Assembly: GCA_005408345.1 (NCBI GenBank)
Contig: SEMN01000313.1
Span: forward strand, 481,501-545,500
From: Macquaria australasica
Lineage: Eukaryota > Chordata > Actinopteri > Centrarchiformes > Percichthyidae
DNA: 64,000 nt
Reading direction: 5' to 3'
Shown: positions 24,199 to 34,909 of the stretch, piece after piece
Numbering within the stretch: the stretch's first letter is position 1
How the letters are laid out: each line of letters opens with the position of its first letter
Notes under the pieces: generated by a model
The model's database searches: none
What the model was told of the DNA's origin: nothing
The model's input: the letters and a program-made list of their open reading frames with translations, nothing else
Made by a program: the position numbers and the translations under genes

Positions 24199-27100
24199 CT
24201 ACACACAGTTCCTCCGGGAGAAGCCAGACACGACATTGGCTAGTTTGTTAACTTTAGGAGGAGCAGGAACGGTGATCACGCGCTTGAAATAGCAGCGGCC
24301 CCTAGAACACAAAATCAACAACAGCATTTTTGATTAGGCACCATAAAAACAGTTGTCATCATATTATGAAGTGGGCTACAGTAGAGTCTGATTGCTAATC
24401 AGGTTAAATGTTACATGATTTCCAGGTATTGTTTGAATTGCTGGTACAGTTTTTTTTTTTTTTTAAATGACACTTTGTGTTTATGCAGGTTGTCATGCAT
24501 ACATAAAGAATACTGTACCAGGCTTTACGGTCAGAGAAGTTTTCATTGGCATAGGTGTAGAACTGGCAGTTAGGATCTTCATTACAGTTCTTCTGACATA
24601 AGTCTGCATCATTCGTCAGTATATTGCGCATGTCAGATCCTCTGAAATGTATTCCATCGTAAGTCACCTTAACCCAGTCTGTTAGCAAAAAGGAACAGGG
24701 TTAAACAACAGAAATACTCCACTAACAGTACACTGAAAGGATAGATAAACATTCATAGATCACATAATAACCAAATCTAAAATAACAGTGTTTGTCACTT
24801 ATCTATACATGCAATGTTAGAGGAAAATGGCAGAGGTCTGGTTTATCATTGTTTCTGAAATGACTGAATAATGTTGCCATTCAGTGAAAGTTGCCTTTTA
24901 ATAAATACAGACAAAGATGAAACATGACAAACCAAGCTTTGACACAATGTCTTCATTACACACATTTTTCTGAAATTCTATTAATGTTTTTAGACTTAAG
25001 CTGTGTCTCAGTTTGCGTTCTTCCATACTGACACTTGCTGTTTTAAGTGCATAAGTGCATTCACACTGACAAGTATGGCAAAATGCATACCCGGATAGTG
25101 TACACACTTCTCAGCCTCAATGGTCACCATCTTGGGGACCATCAAGGAGAGGAACCACCAATCTATGAAAGCAGTGGCCGTGGTTGCGATTGTTACAGTG
25201 AACACCGCACTAAAAGTAAAAGCATGTTTATGTTTACTAAAATTGAATTGAAGTCAAGTGAGCAAACTAGTAGGCAGACATTTTGGCGACAATCGCGGTC
25301 AAATCTTGGTGATAATGCTCTGCCCGGCTGCAATTCACCATTAAAAAGAAGAAGAAGAAGAAGAATCGGTCAAATGTTGCGATCATCATTTCCCGTAAGT
25401 GCACAACGTGTACTATCGGAAGTATCCAAATTGAGACACAGCATTAGACTTCTAGCACAATGCTTTAATTCTAATTGTAACTGCTGAGAGAGAATAGCTT
25501 CATACAGCAAACAAGACTTACAGGCTAAAGCCATGCTAAGCTGTGTACTTAATTTCATGGCAGTCCATACAATAGTTGTTGAGACATTTCACTCAGCTCA
25601 CCTGGGAACCACGAATGTCTGTAAAAAAAAATGTTGTCCCAATCCATCTAGTAGATGTTGCAATACTTCACCGAATAAGTAAACACTAGACTGACCAACT
25701 GATGACATAGACATAGATAAACATTGTCATCCATATGCTAGCATGGCTAAAAAAAGAACAGGGAGATATACAACATTAAGTTATTGAGTTAGCCGATCTA
25801 TACACCCAAAATAGTTCAGATGGTCTGTGATGGTCTACTGAAAGCATGTTCTTTCTGATACTTTTAGTGTTGATTAATGATACATACTGTTATCCAGCTG
25901 ACAGAAGCGTCCTGGAAACCCAGATGTGACTCTCTCTTTAGCTCTGGTCACCATTTCATTTAGGTTGTTCTTCAGGTTACAAGTGAAGTTATCACTGCAA
26001 AAAAGAAAAAGAATGCAAAATCTTGAATAAAAGCACGAGACAACACAAAGTAGAGAACAGATTTGACTGGATAGGAGAACCAAATATTCTACCACATCAG
26101 GACAACGAAGATACTGTCAGGTAAGTTGCTGGAATAGCGAAAAGGCTAATATAACTCAGTACTTTCTAATTACTCATTGTATTGTCTTATTGGACAAGCT
26201 TTGCCTTTTTGTCACATGAGAGAGAATAAAAGTTAGAAATATTTGTTTCACTGTGAGAAAGTTGTCAAACACACACTACCTGATATAAGAGAAGTAGGTG
26301 CAGAGTGGATGAGCAGTGCAAAATGTCTGACAGTGTTCAGGAGAGGCAGCAGGCAGCATCTGGAGGTGGTTTCCAGGAATGGCAGTACTTGCTAAAAGCT
26401 TGCCCTGACACGCTGTACAAAACACAGGTAACACAATAAGAAAGCATGCACAACAACCTGCAGGATGTTTTCCTAATGCTATGTTGTTTGTGCACCTACC
26501 TGTGTCAAAGTTTTGAGTTATTTGTGATTTGTGGGAGAATCCCGATACCACACCAACCTCTCTTTCTACAATAGGAGTCCTCGGTATTACCCAGCTGAAT
26601 TTAAGGTGGCACTTGTACCTAAAACAGGAGAAATAACATAATTAGGGAATTGTAGAGCCTATGCCATGTCGCCACCTTGCTGGTGCCAGAGCAAAATCTT
26701 CCCTCATTGGTTGAATTAAACCTAGACTTGAAATCTCCAGGTAGCATTACTGTCCCAGTGCATCAGAGCACCAGAAGATTTATGTAACTAGCTATGACTG
26801 ATCTGACCAGTGTTCCAGGAAGAGGCTGGACTCTTATGAACAGTGGACAGTACGGAGAGAGGACAATCCTGTGGCAGGAAGTGTTAGCAGCCTGCATCTT
26901 CCACATGGAGGAACCCCACCAAGCTATGGAGGGGTCAAGGACAGGAAGCCACTGTGGCACTCCTAACCTTAAAAACTTGTTAACCAGCACATCCACAAAG
27001 CCACAGAGTGATATGGCTACTTTCTGAACTTGCAAGATTAGCTAAGCCATGTGCAGTAGTTACCTATACAACATAGTGTAAGTAGACTACACTTTTTGCA

Positions 27101-27731
27101 GGTACCAGCAAAAAATTTAATCTATTTAATATTACATTCTCCTCCGTAGTGTTAGTCCTTTGCACTGGGCATCTTTCATAAATTGTTTAGGCCACAAACA
27201 CTTTGCTCATGGAGGTTTATCTCAACCGATGGCATTGCCTCAGCCTCCGAAGCAGCCCTGTCTTCAAAAAATTGACAATTTAATTTCAACTGCAATGTAA
27301 CATTATGTGATCCAGTTTTACCTGATCGTCTCCGGTGTGGAGAACAACTCATTTGCAAAAGTAAAGAACTGACAGCCAGGGTCCTGTGTGCAAGCTCTCT
27401 GACACTCCTCAAAGTCTGCTGTGAAAAAGCTTCGGTAGTCTGCCCCTAGGAAGTCCACGTTGTGGTACACCTGAGACAGACAAGGCTCTGGGAGACAGAC
27501 AGCCCAACAGACATACAGACAGAGAGAGTAAAGGAGACTGTGACCATGCATCGCTAGTTAACTAATGGTTTTCATAATGGTTTTGAACTGTTGTGAGCCT
27601 ACGTGGGTCTGGGTTGCAGGGTTTGAGAGAAAAGCCAGAGGTGACGCCCAGAAGTGGAGTCTGAACAATGGGCTGTCCAGAAGGAGCGGTCTTCAGGTAG
27701 CAGTAGAAGTGCCTGCAGAGAAGGGCAGATG

Positions 27732-27768
<37 letters not shown>

Positions 27769-28524
27769 TTTAAAAAACTGAACAGGAAAGTGGGTCATCA
27801 CAGTTGCAGCGAAAACAAATACGGCAGTTTTTAAAGATAAAACCTTTAATGTGAGGCTGTGAAAGAGCTAATAAATTGTACGTTCGCAATGGAGAAAAGT
27901 ACATGTGCTCTAATTTGTTTTCATTTACATTGTTTATTGTCTTCACTTCTGCTAGTGTGTGGTAGCTCTGGATTCAAAAACTTAGAATGAACACATTTTT
28001 TACGACAATAGGTTGGAATTTGGGTTTTTTGGTGTGGTTATTTTTTTTTTGGTCCAGCTTTCAGATTTCAAAATGTATTTTTAGTATTTGTTTTCTGAAA
28101 AATATGTAACTCTCCACAAGAAATGTCTACTGCCTGTTTCGTACCTGTTATCTCTGGTCCAGTCAGCTCGAATGAAGGTAAAGAAGAGACAGAAGGGGTT
28201 CTGGGTGCAAAGCAGCTGACAGTGCTCAGCATCAGGAGAGTTAAGATGTTGAATCTCTTCTCCTGAGAATTCTACATTTTCCAAATGCTCCCGAGTACAT
28301 TCTGAAAAAGTGGAAAAGGAAACACACACACACATACAAATATGCAAATATTAAATACATTTTGCCACATATAAGTGAAATAGACACTTAAACATGTGGT
28401 CACACTTGTGGCCACATACAGCAAGTCCTATAATTACAATGCATAGTGTATGTACAGTATTACCTTGACCAAAGGAGAGGCTGCAGATAGAGAGCAGACC
28501 CACCACAATCAAATATTTTCCCAT
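24199..28524 (-). CDS. Secreted four-apple (PAN) domain protein without protease domain
   Basis: Resembles the heavy chain of plasma kallikrein/coagulation factor XI. Nine exons: 28464-28524, 28145-28301, 27603-27712, 27322-27487, 26500-26618, 26280-26412, 25888-25994, 24519-24678 and 24199-24301, total 371 aa. All sites are GT-AG and phases chain correctly, with two exons per apple domain as in F11/KLKB1. A signal peptide (MGKYLIVVGLLSICSLSFG) precedes apple domains at about 22-108, 111-197, 206-282 and 286-370. Apple 1 and 3 keep all six cysteines. Apple 2 lacks the last one (SGFSHKSQ where SLKPC is usual), and apple 4 lacks the first (LDNNWVKV) but keeps the last, three residues from the C-terminus. 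The reading frame stops at 24199-24201, and no trypsin-like exon follows before heyl. It therefore cannot cleave substrates itself; binding or decoy roles are inference. Two upstream in-frame ATGs exist (28551 and 28641); 28524 gives the best signal peptide. Confidence 0.85.
24998..25443. mobile_element. hAT-type non-autonomous transposon (MITE)
   Basis: 446-bp element in the seventh intron of the apple-domain gene. Its ends are inverted: gctgtgtctcagtttg at the left and caaattgagacacagc at the right, one mismatch in 16. It is flanked by a perfect 8-bp direct repeat TTAGACTT at 24990-24997 and 25444-25451, the target duplication size of the hAT superfamily. No transposase coding is visible, so it must have moved in trans. 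Confidence 0.85.
27736..27767. repeat. (TA)n microsatellite in apple-gene intron
   Basis: TA run of about 32 bases located just upstream (in transcript sense) of the third exon's acceptor, between 27712 and 27780. Confidence 0.9.
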
Positions 28525-29092
28525 CTTCTCAGTTTTGAGGATACTCTGCATAGGCCGATGAAGATTCTTGAAGCACAACTGCAGTAAAATATGTGGTTCT
28601 GCAACTGCAGGTTGCCCAAATGGCTGCCTCAATCCCAGCATTTACGTCTGATCAATTTATACAGCTGATTGTTGACATATGAAATGACTAAATGCAGAAA
28701 CCTATGTAGAGCAAATAAACTTACAGTCCATGACCTCTCAGGTCTATTGACTGTTTCAGAGTCCAGATTAAAATCAACATTTGGATGTTCTGACCACAAG
28801 ACCTTGGAACAGTCTTGTTTAGTTTGGCTGTGTTGACTGATGTCTTACCTCAAATTTAGGTTGTGATTTTGCTGTTTCATTCTCTCTATGCTGTTTTCTT
28901 TTGGCATGGTGAATCCAGTCACTGCATTATATTTCCACTCCTTCAGAAAACACTTTTTGCTTGAGCAGCATGATTTAACAAAGTTCTTCTAACCATTATG
29001 TCGTACTGTGAGTGGGGATGAAACGTTGCTTGGAGGCCTGAAACTGGCAAGTCACCTGCAGTGATAATGGTTTCACTTGCTTTGATCCCAGG
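28525..29092. other. 5' flank of the apple-domain gene
   Basis: Contains the likely 5' UTR (28525 to about 28720). No convincing TATA box or other exon. The rest is unremarkable AT-rich sequence. Confidence 0.5.
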
Positions 29093-29097
29093 GTGAT

Positions 29098-29476
29098 TGT
29101 TAGGGTTTGCCATTAGGCAGCAGGGGAAAGGACCCAAACGCAGACTGACGGCAGGCTGAGTGGTGCAAAACGATGATTTATTAAACACAAAAATAAACTT
29201 ACAGAAACACAGGGAAACATGAGATACCTGACACAGCGAGACAACCAGAAATCATCATCAATGACCCAACAGAGAACAAAGCGAGAGGACCAGTATATAT
29301 AGGGGAGGAGACAACGAGGGAAGCAGACACAGGTGGGAAACAAGACACAGGTGAAAACCATCAAAACTGGAGGGAAAAGAACAAAGACAGGAAATAAAAG
29401 GCACACAAGAAAACAAGAACCGTGATTTCAAAATAAAACAAGACAAGAAACACACAGAGTCCTAGGGATCATGACA
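29098..29476 (-). mobile_element. Solo LTR of a retrotransposon
   Basis: 379-bp sequence with terminal TG...CA. It is flanked by a perfect 5-bp direct repeat, GTGAT at 29093-29097 and again at 29477-29481. On the minus strand it has a TATA-like TATATATA at about 29293-29301 and, further along, AATAAA at 29177-29182. That is the promoter and polyadenylation order expected within an LTR transcribed leftwards. No internal gag-pol sequence adjoins it, so it is a solo LTR left by recombination. Ty3/Gypsy-type origin is a guess. Confidence 0.8.
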
Positions 29477-29800
29477 GTGATGGACTAAACAGCTCAGAAA
29501 GCTGCTGATAACAAACAGCCCACAGGGACCTCAACCCAGACTCTGTCATTTAAAAGTGTCTCTTCGTGGTCTTGGCATAAAAACATCTGAAAACCCAGAG
29601 TTCATGTTCTGTTTGTAGGGTGTGCTGGCCAAACAGTGAATGACAGGAAACTGCAGGTTCAAAGAGCAGATGGACGACAAACCATAGGACAGTAAAAGCA
29701 GCAGTGGTTTGTTCAAGTTTAGGGGCATCTGCTGTCTAAACTGTAAGGTGCAGGAATGAAGGTAGAAGATGTTTTCACCTCAACAGTTTTATAAACTAGA

Positions 29801-30868
29801 ATTACACCCCCTCGCGCTTGTATGCCTCCACCAACCAATCAAGGTGCACTTTACATCCATGTCTGTCCAGACTCATTTAATATATGTAGTGAATACTTGG
29901 AAGGCATTGAATAAAAAGGTGGAAAGTGTATTTTTTGGCTAAATGGAAGTTACCACTATGTGATCCCAGTGAATATAAATTGTTGAACTGATTAATGAAG
30001 ATTTATCATAGATGGATTGGCAACACAGGTACACATGTACTTGATTACTATGTAAAGATGGATTCTTATAGAGCCACTCACTCACTCACTCGCTCGCTCA
30101 CAGGATCACTATTAGCTGGCTGCGATCCAATACGTTGATGGCAGTCACGTGATTCCGATGACGCTTGAAATTCAGAATGAGGCAGGAAGTAAAAGGCTGA
30201 ACGGACGAGATGGAGGAAAGCCCGTACTGTGCTAGTCATTGTTTACTCATTGTGTCGTCCCAGTCAACGTGTGTGAAATCTGGAATCGCCCCAATTCATT
30301 CTTAATTTATGGCTTAAAAACTATTTTGAGGCCCCAATGACCTTTGAGTCACCTATTCTGTGTTCCAACAACTGTGAAATGTGGTCACATATACAGAAAT
30401 ATATATATAATACCATAGAAATATGGTTCCTCCCTTTCTGTTCCTGAGTTATGGTGTTGAATAATGGCCAAAAAAGTGTTTTTACAGGACATTATGATGA
30501 AAAAAAAAGTCATCACTTCATCTTTGTGTCCCATTAAACACCTGTGTCATAATTACCTCATCAATTTTTGAATTATGGCCAAAAACATGTCATTTTGAGG
30601 TCACAGTGACCTTTGACCTTTGAGTCAAAAGTGTCACCAATTCATTGTCTGACCAACTGTCAAATATGGTCATCAGTTCTTATGGCCATAAACGTGTTTT
30701 GTGAGGTCAGTGACCTTTGACAACTAAATGTTCATCAGTTTATCCTCGTGTCCAAGTGGACGTTTATGCCAAATTTGACAAAAATTCCCTCAAGGTGTTC
30801 CGGAGATGTTGCGTTCACGAGAATGGGACGTACGGACAGACAGACAACCTGAAAACATGCAAAAATAA
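29801..30868. repeat. Dispersed fish repeat with nuclear-receptor-type palindromes
   Basis: Begins near ctcgcgcttgtatgcctcca and ends near gggacgtacggacagacaga, phrases I recognise from a very common teleost interspersed repeat, probably DNA-transposon derived. The interior repeats 'gtcacagtgacctttga' modules. Exact matches include AGGTCACAGTGACCT at 30598-30612 (estrogen response element consensus, IR3), AGGTCAGTGACCT at 30704-30716 (IR1), and a DR1, TGACCTTTGACCT, at 30607-30619. Outer limits are approximate. Confidence 0.6.
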
Positions 30869-31206
30869 TAATGCATAAAAAGTATCATCTGAAATTCAAA
30901 CTTGCTGTGAGAGATCAGTTTTGATGCCTACAGTTAAATATTTTCTAAATGGGGTAAAAGAGGGCTATGTGGATAGTGATACTGAAATTAAAGCTTGAGT
31001 GTGGGACTTTTACATATAAATGAATGTTACTTTCAAGCTGTTGCTAGACGAGTTCACACCTGCTGATTAAGCATATCACCGCCAGGTAAATCTCTGTATT
31101 TTGCAGTATACTGGAGGATTTAAATCTGGTGTCTGTGGTGACATTCCTGCTCTGGCGCACCGGTAGTAATGCGTTTTACACCAACCAGCAATAATTGGTT
31201 TGCCAC

Positions 31207-31247
31207 ACACACACACAGAGAGAGAGAGAGAGACAGAGAGAGACAGA
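31207..31247. repeat. (CA)n-(GA)n compound microsatellite
   Basis: Short CA run followed by GA runs. The surrounding 30870-31530 is otherwise non-coding by my reading. Confidence 0.85.
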
Positions 31248-31538
31248 GATCAACAGAAATTCAAAATGCTTGATAGTCACATGATTCCTGTAGACTTCAG
31301 ATAGTTCTCTCTACATGGCTCTGGTTTGCCGGAGCTGAGGGGAGCAACCGCAGCGGCAGAGGAGGCTACAGCAACTAGGAGTATGGTGGAAAAACCTAAG
31401 CAGTGTCCAAGAGAGGTTTCTGATGCTCCAGAAAAAAACAAAACGTGGCGTATTTATGTAGTTACTCTCACTGCCAGAATGGGGAGACAAAAGTTCCGCG
31501 CTCCAGCTTTAATACAGCATGCAAAGCTGAAAGTCAGT

Positions 31539-31544
31539 TTTTAT
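31539..31544 (-). terminator. gstr: Probable poly(A) signal of the first gstr copy
   Basis: AATAAA on the minus strand, about 177 bases beyond the stop codon at 31721-31723. Confidence 0.4.
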
Positions 31545-31720
31545 TGCTTTTGTTAACGACACAAAAAGATTAATCTGCAGTTTAAGTCAAACAAATTCTG
31601 TTAGAAAATTAACAACCACAGTCACAACAAATGCATATCTCTTAAAAACACACAGAGTAGTGCAAAAAAAAGCGGTTACATATTACACAACAGTAGTGGC
31701 AGCTGATGTGTGTTTGAATC

Positions 31721-34707
31721 TCAGATGTCTTTCAGTAGGTCTTGTCCCTGTGGGTTCTCCAGCCAGGTAGGAGGCCAGCTGGCTTTGATGCTGGGTCTGT
31801 CCTTAACAGAGTTATAGTAAGCTGCCAGTTTAGGGTAACGCTCTTCACATAACCTACAGAATGGAGAAAGGTTGGTGTGAACTTCAAATTACAAATGTAT
31901 TGCTCCTTGGTAATACATGCATTCAACTTGTCAAATGCTTAAAGTAATTTTCAGTCATTTAATCCACATACCCAAAACGGAAGAGATAAGCGATGGCTGG
32001 ATAAACAATCACATCAGCAAGGGAAAAGTTCTTTCCTGCCAGGAAAGAGCCTGATACCTAGAAGACGGGGAAAAAGGGTTAAAGCCACATTCATGTGCTG
32101 GTGGGCCGGTCTGACAACCAAGATACTCATGTCAGCTGCTGACCAGGGCTGCTTTCATTTTCTATTATCCCTATTAAGAATTACAATTTACATAAATGTT
32201 AGCTGCGATGGATGTTGTAGTATGTTATACATACACTGTTATACTGTACCTTGGCTAGTTAAAATACATTATAGGTGCATGTGCCTAACTCCAAAAAACA
32301 CTTATTCACTTTCTGGCCGAGAGTTAGATAAGAAGATTGATACCACTCTCTGTATCTGCCCATTTAATATGAAGCTAAAGTCAACAGCCAGTTAGCTTAG
32401 CATAAAGACTGGAAACAAGTAGCGTGGCTCTGTACAAAGGTAACAACATTTTCTGCCTCTAAAGCTCATGTTATATCTTGTTTCTTTAATCTGTACAAAA
32501 ACAACAAGTTGTAATGTAACTGATGATTATGCGCTGCACTATTTCTTGGCCGGGCGCAGTGACTTCTTGGTCAGTACGGCACATAACCCCACGTAAAACC
32601 ACAACTTGTCATTTTTACACTTTACTTTTCATTACCAATGAGAAATTATGTGTTGACAAGCAATTTAGGTGCTGGTAGGCAGATTTTGTTACCTTTGGGC
32701 AGAGCCAGGCTAGCTGCTTCCCCATGTTGCCAGTCTTTGTGCTAAGCTAAACTAACCAGCTGCTGTTGCAGGTTTCATATTTACCACAGAGACATGAGAG
32801 AGATGTCAATCTTCTCATCTAACTCCCAGCAAGAAATATATAAGCGTATCTCCTAAAATGCTGCTGCTGCTAAAGTCTTACAGAACAGCCTTCCTTACAT
32901 CTAACATGTAAATGCAGTGTTAGTTCAACAAACCCTAAGCATGTGTCACTTCAGTTCAAAACCTTCCTCTGCAGCTCTCTCTTTCGTCTTGTGCTTGAGG
33001 ATATAGCATTGATGACAACATGTAGATTGTAAAACATAAATGAAGAGGATGGATCCATCTACCTTCTGCAGGTATCCCTCCCACAGCTTGACCTCAGCAC
33101 TCAGGGCCTCCCGGTTTCTCTTCACAGCAGAGTCGTGTCTCTCTCCCTCTGGGACCTTCCAGTTGTAGTAGATAACATCACCTGAAAAATGTCAAAACGG
33201 GTCAGGCGTGACAGCTGCTGTCGGAGTTATGAGAGCTATGAGCGATAATAAAATCTAACCACACATTGTCCAGTGTCCACTCCCACATTGTGCTTAGACT
33301 AACCGCTTTCATTTCCCTAGTGGCTGAGGATGGGGTTAGTCAGGACATTACGTAATATCAGTTTCAAACTGAAGACAGTAAAAGTGGCTCAAATAAAGTT
33401 TGAAGCAGCCTACTTAGAAAATGTGCTCACTTTAGGATCTGTATTTCTAAATATGCACAAGTTGATTGTAATAAATTGGAAATGCAGCCCTCTTCTTTTT
33501 GCACCCATCCCCAAAAATTGTAAATGTAAATAGTACCGTCCCATGACTTCAGCTTTGCACGCAAGCTAGTCGGAGCATGTGACCCTGTGGGATTAACATA
33601 TGACCTTTCAGCATCATTACCTGTTTTAAGGGGTGCACCACAAAGACTTACTGCACGGTGCCATGGTCTAATTATGTGAATGCACAGCTCATTAGTGCAT
33701 GGCGTGTGTTTTGAACGACTCCAGCCTCTTGGGGAGGGGGCAGTTGATGTTGAGCTCCCTCTGAGGAGACTGACTGAAGCCTCAGAGGTGTTAAAGTGGC
33801 AGTTCGGCGTGCGATGTTACCAAGAGCAATGTAGTTTAAAATCCCTAAAGGCAGACCTCTAAATAGCAACAACATTAGCTAAGTCATGAAGTTATTACTG
33901 AGAAAAAAAACTTTAGTGGCCTGGTTTGGCTTTAACAACTAAATCCAAATGGCTCAAATGTAACGACTATTTATCATTATGAAGATGCAGGATTTACAGG
34001 GTCAACAGGTATACTTCAGCTTTGCGTGTCAGGGTTAACATACCCATTTTCTGGGTGAAAGTGAGACCCTCAAACATGCGCTGGTACATCAGGGCTTGCT
34101 CAGCAGGGCAGTCGGGGATCAGCTTGTTTCCCTGGGACTTGAACTGGCTCTATTGTTGGAGACATGAAAAGAGACACTCTTATGAACAGCTGCACGGAGC
34201 TCCGGTTTCTTTTCCCCTGCGGTGTAGGGTGTCCACGAGACATTGTTGAACACACACACCACAAGGAGCACTCCTAATCATTAACTCCTTGGTGGCATAT
34301 GGCTGCATCAAATATTAACTAGGGCCAAGTTCAGCAGCTTGGCCAAGTTCTTACCTCCAGATACATGCAGGCTGCGTAGGACTCATTCAGGACATAGTTT
34401 CCATGTTTGAAGGAAGGTAGCTTTAAGAAAGATAGAGTTTTATTACTAAAGTGAATATACATTTGTGCATAGCAGGAAAAAGCATGCTGACACTATAAGA
34501 GGATTTGTATCATTTCTAGATTATGGAGTGTTAACTTACCTGTCCCCTGGGATTCATGTCCATGACTTCCTTCGACTTGTGCTCCATTTTCTCAAAGGAG
34601 AGCAGTTTTTGGTTGTAGCCCTGCAGGTTCTTCTCCTCCAGAGCGATCATCACCCTCCAGCAGGGAGGAGAGCCGGAGCCCCACAGCAGAGTCATGTCCT
34701 TGGCCAT
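31721..34707 (-). CDS. gstr: Glutathione S-transferase rho, copy A
   Basis: Cytosolic enzyme that conjugates glutathione to electrophiles. Rho class is typical of fish, often labelled GST A-like. Six exons: 34540-34707, 34355-34420, 34044-34149, 33063-33181, 31972-32057 and 31721-31853, giving 225 aa, normal for the class. The N-terminal thioredoxin-like domain (about 1-80) carries WGSGSPPCWR, residues 9-18, with the probable glutathione-activating serine, and NESYAACMYLE. The helical C-domain includes GERHDSAVKRNREAL, LWEGYLQKV and ending KASWPPTWLENPQGQDLL. It is the most downstream of three tandem copies in the same direction. Its fourth intron (32058-33062) is enlarged by a fold-back repeat. 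Exon 1 is nearly identical to that of copy B, unlike the other exons. Confidence 0.92.
32321..32826. mobile_element. Fold-back (long inverted repeat) element in gstr copy A intron
   Basis: The left arm (about 32321-32446) runs gagttagataagaagattg ... cagccagttagcttagcata ... ggctctgtacaaaggtaaca. The right arm (about 32686-32826) is the same text reversed and complemented with scattered differences. Arms of about 130 bases surround a loop of about 240. Another partial member lies at 59549-59690, so this is a dispersed family. Superfamily not identified. Confidence 0.7.
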
Positions 34708-34802
34708 GGTTTTGGAGTGAAGTGCTACACCTGAAGGCTGCTGAAGTTGTGAACGGTGGGAGATGCGAAGAAGAGTGAAACTGGAGTGTGACAGATGCCT
34801 GG

Positions 34803-34839
34803 TTTTATAACAAGCTCCAGCCCTTGGCATCCAGATTGG
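34803..34839 (-). promoter_or_regulatory. gstr: TATA and CCAAT boxes of gstr copy A
   Basis: On the minus strand TATAAAA lies at 34803-34809 and CCAAT at 34835-34839, about 100 and 130 bases upstream of the start codon. The predicted transcription start is near 34775. The arrangement fits a focused, inducible promoter. Confidence 0.5.
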
Positions 34840-34909
34840 TGGAATTAAGTCCCATCCCATTTTTGTGTCATCACCAAAGATATGTGACTCAAGACTGTTG
34901 AGATAGTTC

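Noticed and set aside
26763..27035. Open frames on both strands inside an apple-gene intron
   Set aside because: The true second half of apple 2 is the exon at 26500-26618, which fits phase and family; this segment has no apple motif.
24199..28524. Annotating this gene as klkb1 or f11
   Set aside because: No protease domain is present, so a catalytic gene name would mislead; I left the symbol empty.
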